Assembly (NCBI GenBank): GCA_009786775.1 | Contig: WQRL01000017.1 | Span: forward strand, 87-12,467 | Direction: 5' to 3' | Length of the DNA: 12,381 nucleotides | Origin: Oscillospiraceae bacterium | Lineage (GTDB): Bacteria; Bacillota; Clostridia; Oscillospirales; Oscillospiraceae | Shown: one piece after another, positions 6,216 through 12,381 of the stretch | How the letters are laid out: each line of letters opens with the position of its first letter | How positions within the stretch are numbered: the first letter of the stretch is position 1 | Program-made: the position numbers and the translations under genes | The notes under the pieces: model-generated | The model's input: only the letters and a program-made list of their open reading frames with translations | Databases searched by the model: none | What the model was told of the DNA's origin: nothing

Positions 6216-8630
6216 ATGGTTTGCGAGGAAAGGTGTTGGTTCACGCTGGCACAGAAACATCAGGCGGTGCGCCTGCATAAGGTGCTGCCTAGGCTGGAGG
6301 CTTCCGCAGAGCGCGGGCTTACCATGCAGCAGGCTAAAGAAAGACTGGATAACGGATATGGCAACACAAAGCCCGATTCGGCTGAAAAGACCGTCGGGCA
6401 GATTTTTAAGGACAATATTTTCACCTATCTAAACCTCGTGCTTGTGATACTGGGGATATGTATTGTTCTGGTGGGGTCTTATCAGAATCTCACGTTTATG
6501 CCGATAGTGCTTATAAACACTACAATTGGCATCATTCAGGAGCTTCGCTCTAAGCGGGCTTTAGCGAAGCTGTCGTTTATTGCTGCTCCCCACGCCACGG
6601 TTATAAGGGATGGTAAGCAGCTTACAGTGGCCACCGACGAAGCGGTGCTCGATGACATAGCTCTTTTTGCTGCGGGGCAGCAGATTTATGCCGATGCGAT
6701 TGTCGTGAGCGGCGAGTGCCATGTAAATGAGGCTCTTGTAACAGGTGAGTCCGATGAAATAACTAAGCAGCCCGGGGATATGCTTCTTTCAGGCAGTTTT
6801 ATAGTTTCCGGCGAGTGTGCCGCACGGCTCCACCAGGTCGGCCGGGATTCTTTTGTGGCTCAGCTTACGTTGGAAGCGAAAAAAACTAAAGGAAAGAACA
6901 CCTCAGCAGGCATGGTTTCCTCGCTCAAGCGCCTGGTTCAAGTTATAGGCATAGTGATAATACCTGTGGGCATAGCCATGTTTTTCCAGCAGCTACGGCA
7001 GCCGCTTATTGAAGTTGAGGAAGCCACTGTGGCGACTGTTGGTGCGCTTGTGGGCATGATACCTGACGGACTATACCTGCTGGTGTCCATGGCTCTCACG
7101 GTGAGTGTGCTGCGGCTTGCCCGCCGCAAGACCTTGGTGCAGGAGCGAAACTGTATTGAAACTCTTGCAAGGGTGGATGTTCTCTGCGTGGACAAGACTG
7201 GCACCATCACAGAAACGAAAATGGAGGTCAAGGGCACGGTTCTGCTCTGCGAGGATAGATATAATGAAGATGATATAAAAATGCTCATGGCGGACTATGC
7301 CCAGAGCATGCCTGCGGACAATGAAACAATGTTGGCAGCCCAGGCGTATTTCACAGGGCCGCAGGCGAGATATGCTGCGAAGCATGAGCCGTTTTCATCG
7401 GCGACTAAGTACAGCGGCATATCATTTCACGAGGATGAGTCGTACTTGCTCGGCGCACCTGAGAAAATTCTTCTCTCGAAGTATGAAAGTCATAAAGAGG
7501 AAATAGAAAAGTATTCGGCGCAGGGATACCGTGTGCTGCTGTTTGCCCACTACGGCGGGGATATAAGCCAGAAGCTAGACCCCGGCGAGGTGCTGCCGCT
7601 AGCGCTGATTTTGCTGTCGAACAAGGTTCGGCCGGAGGCTCCGGGGACATTTAAGTTTTTTGCGGAGCAAGGTGTGAAGATAATAGTAATCTCAGGGGAT
7701 AACCCTGTTACAGTTTCACAGATTTCCAAAGAAGCGGGAATTGAGGGCGCTGAAAAATTCATTGATGCCACAGGGCTTACCACAGACAGGCAAATTAAGA
7801 GAGCCGTGGGCGAATATGTTGTATTTGGCCGGGTCACCCCTGAGCAAAAGCGCAAACTGGTAAGGGCGCTGAAGTCCGCAGGTCACACCGTGGCTATGAC
7901 AGGGGACGGGGTTAACGATGTTCTGGCATTAAAGGATGCCAACTGTAGCATAGCTATGGCCTCAGGCAGTGAGGTGGCGAGCCAAGTTTCAGACATAGTG
8001 CTTCTGGACTCAGACTTCTCAGCTATGCCCGCTGTAGTATTAGAGGGGCGGCGCGTCATAAACAATATTGAGCGCAGTGCGGCTTTGTTTATTACCAAGA
8101 ATGTTTTCTCGTTTTTGTTTGCGGCAATAATGACCATTGGCTTGCAATTTACGTTTCCGCTGGCACCGTCGGAGTTTACCCTTTTTAATGTAATGCTCAT
8201 AGGAATCCCTTCCTTTATACTGGCGATGGAGCCGAACAAGAATATCGTCAGGGGCAAGTTTATTGTAAATGTTTTGAGAAATGCGCTCCCCGCAGGGCTT
8301 ACTAGCTTTGCAGCATGGGTGGGGCTGGCGCTTGTCGGGGCTTCCCGGGGGATGCCTGATGCAGAGATTTCGACAATGGCGCTTATAATAATAGCCTTTG
8401 TCGGATTTCTGATGCTTTATAAGCTCAGCCGTCCGCTCAATGCGATCCGGATAGCTCTTATTATCACCATGATTGTGGGCTTCACAGGCGGCGCGATTAT
8501 GCTGTACATGGTCGGTGGCGTAGCCCCGCTTAGCTCCTACGGCATATGGACGACTATTCTAACTTGCTTGGCGGCGGTTCCTGTGTTTATTTTGCTGACA
8601 TTTCTTATGGGGAAGAAAAAAGGTGAATAA
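6216..8630 (+). CDS. CtpE-like P-type cation-transporting ATPase (probable Ca2+ transporter)
   Basis: This 804-residue integral membrane pump uses ATP through a phospho-aspartate intermediate. Visible motifs in order: membrane hairpin M1-M2 (about 70-106), actuator motif LVTGES (174-179), M4 cation motif GMIPDGLYLL (280-289), phosphorylation site DKTGT with catalytic Asp326, nucleotide-domain FSSATKYSG (393-401) and LLGAPE (411-416), SGDNP (493-497), hinge TGDGVND (562-568), and about six C-terminal membrane segments (about 625-800). The MIPxGL form of M4 and the LFNVMLIGIPSFILAMEPN segment in the C-terminal membrane part resemble the CtpE group, characterised in mycobacteria as a Ca2+ uptake pump. 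The usual PEGL is PDGL here. There is no heavy-metal (CxxC) N-terminal domain. The start is uncertain: no clear ribosome site precedes the ATG at 6216, and conserved sequence begins only near residue 34. Substrate is inferred. Confidence 0.88.
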   Translation: MVCEERCWFTLAQKHQAVRLHKVLPRLEASAERGLTMQQAKERLDNGYGNTKPDSAEKTVGQIFKDNIFTYLNLVLVILGICIVLVGSYQNLTFMPIVLINTTIGIIQELRSKRALAKLSFIAAPHATVIRDGKQLTVATDEAVLDDIALFAAGQQIYADAIVVSGECHVNEALVTGESDEITKQPGDMLLSGSFIVSGECAARLHQVGRDSFVAQLTLEAKKTKGKNTSAGMVSSLKRLVQVIGIVIIPVGIAMFFQQLRQPLIEVEEATVATVGALVGMIPDGLYLLVSMALTVSVLRLARRKTLVQERNCIETLARVDVLCVDKTGTITETKMEVKGTVLLCEDRYNEDDIKMLMADYAQSMPADNETMLAAQAYFTGPQARYAAKHEPFSSATKYSGISFHEDESYLLGAPEKILLSKYESHKEEIEKYSAQGYRVLLFAHYGGDISQKLDPGEVLPLALILLSNKVRPEAPGTFKFFAEQGVKIIVISGDNPVTVSQISKEAGIEGAEKFIDATGLTTDRQIKRAVGEYVVFGRVTPEQKRKLVRALKSAGHTVAMTGDGVNDVLALKDANCSIAMASGSEVASQVSDIVLLDSDFSAMPAVVLEGRRVINNIERSAALFITKNVFSFLFAAIMTIGLQFTFPLAPSEFTLFNVMLIGIPSFILAMEPNKNIVRGKFIVNVLRNALPAGLTSFAAWVGLALVGASRGMPDAEISTMALIIIAFVGFLMLYKLSRPLNAIRIALIITMIVGFTGGAIMLYMVGGVAPLSSYGIWTTILTCLAAVPVFILLTFLMGKKKGE

Positions 8631-8649
8631 GATGGAATTTTGTAAAAAG

Positions 8650-8670
8650 GGCAAGCCCAGTGAGCTTGCC
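8650..8670. repeat. Short hairpin after the P-type ATPase gene
   Basis: GGCAAGC (8650-8656) pairs with GCTTGCC (8664-8670) around a 7-nt loop, 20 nt after the stop codon. No T-run follows, so termination is only a possibility. The stem partly repeats that of the hairpin at 2825-2863 (GGCAAGC), which may be coincidence. Confidence 0.35.
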
Positions 8671-8700
8671 ACGAAGAAATATATGGAAATTATTGGAAAT

Positions 8701-8728
8701 TTGTAATTAAGGGGAAAGCGGCTATACA
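8701..8728 (+). promoter_or_regulatory. Weak candidate promoter for the hscC operon
   Basis: TTGTAA (8701-8706) and TATACA (8723-8728) are spaced by 16 nt, each four of six to consensus. Transcription would begin near 8734-8736, only about 14 nt before the ATG, which would leave the AAGGGAAG ribosome site (8731-8738) at the very 5' end. No CIRCE-type inverted repeat (HrcA operator) is visible upstream, so the operon is probably not under the classical heat-shock repressor. Confidence 0.25.
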
Positions 8729-8748
8729 GTAAGGGAAGAAAATACATT

Positions 8749-10503
8749 ATGGCAATAATAGGAATAGACTTGGGTACGACAAACAGCCTTGTTGCAGCAT
8801 GGCAAGACGGGCAAAGCGTTTTGATTCCGAACTCATTTGGAAAATACCTGACCCCCTCAGTTGTCAGTGTCAATGATGAGGGAGAAATTATTGTCGGGGA
8901 AACTGCAAAGCAACGCCTCATTTCGCATCCTGACAAAACGGCTTCGCTGTTTAAGCGGTTTATGGGAACTAAGAAGGTATATAAACTGGGAGATAAAAGT
9001 TTTCTGCCTGAAGATTTATCTGCGCTTGTTTTGCGGCAGCTCAAAGACGATGCAGAACTTTATTTAGGGCAAAAGGTTACAGAAGCTATAATAAGTGTTC
9101 CGGCATATTTTAATGACATACAGCGCTCTGCAACTAAAACATCCGGGCAAATTGCAGGCCTTAGGGTGGAGCGCATTATAAATGAGCCATCGGCTGCGGC
9201 CTTGGCGTATCACAGGCAAGGCATGTCTGACGGCAAGAACCTTGTCTTTGACTTTGGCGGAGGTACGCTTGATATCTCGGTGATTGAAGTGTTTGATAAC
9301 ATCGTTGATATATTGGCGGTGTCGGGGGACAATAATCTTGGCGGCAGCACTATTGATGAAGCGGTCGTGTCAGAATTTTTCAAAGAGCATTCTATTCTTG
9401 AAGGCCAGATTTCAGAAAGCCAGCATGGTATTTTGCTCAAAAATGCCGAAGCATGTAAAATCTCGCTTACCGACAGGCAGACAGTATTTATGGTGTATAG
9501 GCACCGTGAAGAAGAATATACCATGCTAATTGATAATGAAAAACTCACGCAGATATGCTCACCAGTTTTGATGAAATTTAATAAGCTGTTAAAAAATGTT
9601 CTTCTAAATGCAGGGCTGAGCATACCTATGGTTGATAACATCATTCTGGTTGGCGGTTCATCGCGGATGCCGATTGTTTCTGAGTACCTAAAGCACCTTA
9701 CGGGCAGGCCTGTATTATCGGATATTGACCCTGACTGCGCTGTGGCTGCCGGGCTGGGCACTGTGGCGGGGATAAAGGCCCGCAGCGAAGATGTAAAGGA
9801 TACTGTAATGACTGACATATGCCCATTTTCGCTCGGTGTTGAGGTAGACGTGGGTAATAGAACAGGTATATTTGATGCTGTTATACCGCGCAATTCGTCA
9901 TTGCCTATAAGTATTGAGCGGCCTTACACAACCGTGTGTGATAATCAAAGTGAAATATGTTTTAAGATATACCAAGGGGAAGCCTTTGAAACTGCCGATA
10001 ACTTATTTCTCGGGGAATGTACGATGCCTGTCCCGCCGATGCCTGCACATGGGCCGTCGGTTTTAGTCCGTTTCACTTATGACATAAATGGGATTTTGGA
10101 GGTTGAGGCTTTTTGTGAGCAGACGGGAGAGAGGGCCCGGAAGCTAATTGTGGGAAATAGTAGGCTGAGCAAGGCTGAGATTGACAGTCAGCTTGAGAAG
10201 CTGGCAAAGGTTAAGGCAGCTTCACGCGATAATGAAGAGAATAATCTTCTGATAGCGCACGGAAAGCGGCTTTATGAAGAGTTTAGCGGGATAATCAAAT
10301 CCGAGATTATGCAGCGGCTTATTTATCTTGAAGCGGCAATTAATGATAGCAATATAAAGCCTGCCGAATTTGCGATGATGCGCGATAGCATTCAACGTTA
10401 TTTTGCCATGCTGGACGATTATTCAGAAAATCTTTTGTTTTACGGGCAATCTCCCGATGGGGAGCTTGACGGGCAGACGGATTGGGAGGAGCCGCAGAAG
10501 TAG
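8749..10503 (+). CDS. hscC: Hsp70-family chaperone, HscC type
   Basis: This 584-residue protein is an ATP-driven chaperone of the Hsp70 family. The nucleotide-binding domain (about 1-345) carries IGIDLGTTNS (4-13), SVPAYFND (117-124), NEPSAAALAY (145-154), VFDFGGGTLDIS (166-177) and VGGSSRMP (301-308). The early run LIPNSFGKYLTPS (25-37) and HPDKTASLFKRFMG (60-73) resemble E. coli HscC more than DnaK. Interdomain linker and substrate-domain start are around 351-370 (CPFSLGVEV), followed by a beta domain and a shorter helical lid (about 473-584); DnaK is about 610-640 residues and ends in an acidic tail not seen here. The conserved motif next to the N-terminus fixes the ATG; AAGGGAAG lies rather far upstream (about 10 nt). 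The J-domain gene begins at the base after the stop codon, as expected for a dedicated Hsp70-cochaperone pair. No GrpE gene is present in the window. Confidence 0.93.
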   Translation: MAIIGIDLGTTNSLVAAWQDGQSVLIPNSFGKYLTPSVVSVNDEGEIIVGETAKQRLISHPDKTASLFKRFMGTKKVYKLGDKSFLPEDLSALVLRQLKDDAELYLGQKVTEAIISVPAYFNDIQRSATKTSGQIAGLRVERIINEPSAAALAYHRQGMSDGKNLVFDFGGGTLDISVIEVFDNIVDILAVSGDNNLGGSTIDEAVVSEFFKEHSILEGQISESQHGILLKNAEACKISLTDRQTVFMVYRHREEEYTMLIDNEKLTQICSPVLMKFNKLLKNVLLNAGLSIPMVDNIILVGGSSRMPIVSEYLKHLTGRPVLSDIDPDCAVAAGLGTVAGIKARSEDVKDTVMTDICPFSLGVEVDVGNRTGIFDAVIPRNSSLPISIERPYTTVCDNQSEICFKIYQGEAFETADNLFLGECTMPVPPMPAHGPSVLVRFTYDINGILEVEAFCEQTGERARKLIVGNSRLSKAEIDSQLEKLAKVKAASRDNEENNLLIAHGKRLYEEFSGIIKSEIMQRLIYLEAAINDSNIKPAEFAMMRDSIQRYFAMLDDYSENLLFYGQSPDGELDGQTDWEEPQK

Positions 10504-11901
10504 ATGGACATTTGGGGGATTTTAGGGATTGAGCCAGGCTCGGATATAGAGGCAATCCGTGCGGCATATTCGGAAAAGGTTAAAATACATCACCCGGAGG
10601 ACGACCCTGAGGGGTTCATGCGCTTGCGCTCTGCATATAAGGCGGCTGTGCAAATGGCCTCACAGAGGCCGGGGGATACGGCTAATAATGAACATGCAGA
10701 CAGCCTCAAAAATACAGAGGTATCTTCAAGCAGGGAAGTTTCGGGACGTTTTGACTTTTCAGGTGTTGAAGATAAAAGTGCAGGCGGCCTCAAAAATACG
10801 GACAGCCTCAAAAATGCAGATGCGCCTTCAAACCGGGATAGCTCTGCACATTTTGACTTTTCAGTTGTTGAAGAAGAGTCCGAAATGCGTTTTGAAGAAG
10901 AAAAGCAGCTATCTGAGAGCGTAATTGCGCGGCTCACTGATTTGTATAAATCGGCAGATAGAGGGAAGTTCGAAAAATGGGAAATATTGCTCCAAGATAC
11001 TGCAGTGGAGAAATTAAAGACCAGCGAATATTTCACTTGGGCATTTCTTGACTTCATTGCAATGCACACACAAATTCCGCCAAGCATCCGCAATAGCCTT
11101 ATTGACCCTTTTTTGAGGGAGCAACGGGATTTGTGGATAGGTTCGGAGCTGTGGTATGAATTTGATGTTGTAGAGCTGAAAATCATATCAAAAAGCGAAA
11201 AAATCATAAGGAGAGTAAAAAATGTACAGCGTTTTGCAATTCTTATCGCAATAGCTTCGGGATTTTTTGCTTTTGGAATCGGAAGATTGGTTGGCGAAGT
11301 CGTGCTCCCTCAGTCGGATGCCTACAATAGTGTGCTCAGGCATCTTCTGAGCGGGTACTACGGTGCCCTCTCGGTTTCGGTGGCGGTTGGTGCAGCAGGC
11401 ATAGTATGGATTGCAGTAATTATTACCACCGCCATTATGGTGCGCAGAATCGTTGTAAACTCAAGAGGTGCAATATTCGCGGATACGTGGATATCGGAAA
11501 ATAATCACAACCGCTCTTTTGCATTTTTTGCGATTATTATTGTTGCGATTATATATATCGCTGTACTGAGCAGCACTATTGGGGAGGCTTCGGGCATTGC
11601 CGCGGACATATCTGAATACAGAGCGGGGCTAGTGCAAGAAATCAGGTCATATGCGGGGAATATGAGTTTAAAGGAAGAGCCGATGCGCCTCGGCGTAAGG
11701 CTTCAATCGCGCGGGGTGATTTCGCTGACTATCCCTGAAGGCCTGGAACTTGAAGCAAAGGCGGAGATTCCTTTAGCTTCGTCACTTGGGTGGGCTTTTG
11801 AGTATTCGTTTGATGAAAGCGAAGGGCAGGGCAGCAGGTTTTTAATCAGATACACTCAGAGAACCCGCACATTAGTGTCGCTTACGCTTAGTAGCTATTA
11901 G
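10504..11901 (+). CDS. Membrane-anchored J-domain protein (HPE variant), probable HscC cochaperone
   Basis: J-domain proteins deliver clients to Hsp70 and trigger its ATPase. Residues 1-52 form a short J-like domain (WGILGIEPGSDIEAIRAAY, then HHPEDDPEGFMRLRSAY). The catalytic HPD is HPE (His30-Pro31-Glu32), a variant I recall in clostridial J-like proteins and partners of HscC-type chaperones. A hydrophilic linker (about 55-135) contains an imperfect 34-residue duplication starting at Asp66 and Asp100 (DSLKN...FDFSxVE). A mainly helical region (136-235) follows, then three predicted membrane segments (about 243-262, 288-312, 338-358) and a C-terminal domain of about 100 residues that I do not recognise. 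The ATG directly follows the hscC stop codon, with GGGAGGAG (10484-10491) inside hscC, so the two are translationally coupled. The protein probably places HscC at the cytoplasmic membrane; clients are unknown. Confidence 0.85.
   Translation: MDIWGILGIEPGSDIEAIRAAYSEKVKIHHPEDDPEGFMRLRSAYKAAVQMASQRPGDTANNEHADSLKNTEVSSSREVSGRFDFSGVEDKSAGGLKNTDSLKNADAPSNRDSSAHFDFSVVEEESEMRFEEEKQLSESVIARLTDLYKSADRGKFEKWEILLQDTAVEKLKTSEYFTWAFLDFIAMHTQIPPSIRNSLIDPFLREQRDLWIGSELWYEFDVVELKIISKSEKIIRRVKNVQRFAILIAIASGFFAFGIGRLVGEVVLPQSDAYNSVLRHLLSGYYGALSVSVAVGAAGIVWIAVIITTAIMVRRIVVNSRGAIFADTWISENNHNRSFAFFAIIIVAIIYIAVLSSTIGEASGIAADISEYRAGLVQEIRSYAGNMSLKEEPMRLGVRLQSRGVISLTIPEGLELEAKAEIPLASSLGWAFEYSFDESEGQGSRFLIRYTQRTRTLVSLTLSSY
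10699..10880 (+). repeat. Imperfect 102-bp direct duplication inside the J-protein gene
   Basis: GACAGCCTCAAAAAT occurs at 10699 and again at 10801, and similar sequence continues after both copies through TTTTGACTTTTCAG and GTTGAAGA. The offset of 102 bp keeps the frame. Between them, CCTCAAAAATACGGACAG leads into a further partial copy (10787-10815). The duplication lengthens the flexible linker between the J-like domain and the helical region. Confidence 0.8.
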
Positions 11902-11944
11902 CCGCCGAACAGGGGGGTGTAGATAAACCAGCCCCTGTCCGGCT
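11902..11944. repeat. Hairpin after the hscC operon sharing ends with the 4975 element
   Basis: GCCG-A-ACAGGGG (11904-11915) pairs with CCCCTGT-C-CGGC (11932-11943), with one A/C mismatch and a 16-nt loop. It begins immediately after the J-protein stop codon. CCGCCGAACAGGGG differs by one base from the outer end of the inverted repeat at 4972-4985, and CCCCTGTCCGGCT is identical to the other end (5108-5120). It may serve as the operon's terminator, but no T-run follows. The shared ends suggest a repeat family. Confidence 0.7.
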
Positions 11945-12003
11945 ACTCTTTGGATACCTGTAGGGTAGGGATAGTAGGGGCTGAGATGTTATCTTGAAAC
12001 GCA

Positions 12004-12049
12004 CAAACTCATGATAATGTAAAGTCGACTTTACATTATCATGAGTTTG
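12004..12049. promoter_or_regulatory. 46-nt perfect palindrome upstream of the AAA ATPase gene
   Basis: Two 23-nt arms, centred on the GTCGAC at 12024-12029, are perfectly complementary with no loop (ends CAAACTCATG and CATGAGTTTG). The palindrome ends exactly where the ribosome site GGAGGG (12049-12054) begins, 11 nt before the ATG. It is AT-rich and not followed by a T-run. It could bind a dimeric regulator or, in RNA, form a hairpin controlling translation of the gene. No clear promoter is visible between it and the hairpin at 11902. Confidence 0.75.
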
Positions 12050-12059
12050 GAGGGTGGGC

Positions 12060-12323
12060 ATGAAATATTTACACCGCCACTTGGAGCGTAAGTTCCTTAA
12101 GATGAATGACTTTTTCAAGGTCATAATGGTGACCGGAGCAAGGCAGGTTGGCAAAACCACAATGCTCCGGCATTTGGCTAGGGAAGAACGTAGAACCTAT
12201 GTTTCGCTTGACAATATGGCGGCCAGGGAACTTGCCAAATCTGACCCTGTTTTGTTTTTTCAAACATACCCGCCACCTATAATAGGGTCTGCTGTAAAAC
12301 CTAGCGACAATAAGATATTATGA
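12060..12323 (+). pseudogene. N-terminal fragment of an AAA (AAA_14/DUF4143-type) ATPase, truncated by foreign sequence
   Basis: ATG at 12060 lies 5 nt after GGAGGG; an in-frame GTG at 12054 overlaps that site and is less likely. Residues 1-75 match the start of the widespread clostridial 'ATP-binding protein' family (AAA_14 plus C-terminal DUF4143, usually about 400 residues): Walker A GARQVGKT (26-33), then TYVSLDNMAARELAKSDP and FFQTYPPPII. In intact relatives PP[IV][IL] runs straight into the Walker B IDEIQ. Here the frame instead enters unrelated sequence after ATA-ATA (12279-12284) and stops 12 codons later at 12321-12323. The fragment lacks Walker B and everything downstream, so it cannot work as an ATPase. 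The role of the family is poorly defined; it is often found on mobile or accessory DNA. Confidence 0.8.
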
Positions 12324-12381
12324 AAAAATCGCTAAAAAAAGACGAAAATAACTTTCGATAAAAAAGTCGCAAAGAAGCCCT
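12285..12381. mobile_element. Possible insertion-sequence end interrupting the AAA ATPase gene
   Basis: From GGGTCTGCTGTAAAACC (12285) the sequence changes abruptly to AT-rich, non-coding DNA with small inverted repeats (TAGCGA 12302-12307 with TCGCTA 12329-12334; CGAAA 12343-12347 with TTTCG 12353-12357). An abrupt break in a conserved gene, followed by a G-rich terminus and an AT-rich leader, is what the left end of an insertion sequence looks like. The opening GGGTCTGCTG-TAAAA is reminiscent of IS1182-type ends, but no transposase, opposite end or target duplication lies in the window. Family assignment is a guess. Confidence 0.4.

Noticed and set aside
9210..9893. 227-residue minus-strand reading frame opposite hscC
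   Set aside because: It overlaps fully with highly conserved Hsp70 motifs on the + strand and has no recognisable features.
10590..11207. Long minus-strand reading frame opposite the J-protein gene
   Set aside because: The + strand frame has a J-like domain, membrane segments and operon coupling. The antisense frame is serine-rich low-complexity sequence typical of a shadow.
1..12381. CRISPR array, tRNA or rRNA genes
   Set aside because: No regularly spaced direct repeats, no tRNA-like cloverleaf and no rRNA-like segment were seen on either strand.

Overview
The window looks like chromosomal DNA from a low-to-medium GC Firmicute, most likely an uncultured or poorly studied member of the Clostridia (Oscillospirales-like). 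Strong AGGAGG-type ribosome binding sites, secreted proteins with 'copper amine oxidase N-terminal-like' stalk domains, a MutS2-type protein, and a J-domain family with HPE in place of HPD all fit this. All recognised genes lie on the + strand.

Layout. Positions 140-2738 hold two secreted proteins that share the same C-terminal stalk-type domain; the second also carries seven RCC1-like propeller blades. Positions 2739-3187 are non-coding. They contain a hairpin, then what appears to be an independent small-RNA gene of about 190 nt with its own promoter, a long bubble-containing rod structure and an intrinsic terminator; the architecture resembles 6S RNA. Positions 3188-4923 are a mutS2-type gene that is broken: one frameshift, whose geometry fits a 13-nt deletion, plus an apparent in-frame loss of roughly 60 codons. 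Positions 4975-5119 are a large inverted-repeat element with 40-nt arms. Then come rsmE (5248-6138, with an unusual charged insert), a CtpE-like P-type cation ATPase (6216-8630), and a two-gene chaperone operon, hscC (Hsp70) plus a membrane J-domain protein (8749-11901). A second, smaller hairpin sharing the ends of the 4975 element follows directly. The window ends with a 46-nt perfect palindrome and the first ~75 codons of an AAA/DUF4143-type ATPase, which is cut off by unrelated AT-rich sequence that may be the end of an insertion sequence.

How the genes relate. The clearest functional unit is hscC with its adjacent J-protein: the start codon immediately follows the hscC stop codon, and the J-protein has three predicted membrane segments, so it probably recruits the Hsp70 to the membrane. 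RsmE is a housekeeping rRNA methyltransferase and the ATPase probably moves Ca2+ or a similar cation; neither is obviously tied to its neighbours. The broken mutS2, the truncated ATPase and the repeat elements suggest a locus undergoing gene decay and small-element activity. The least explained features are the structured RNA, the shared inverted-repeat family, the perfect palindrome and the HscC/membrane J-protein pair.
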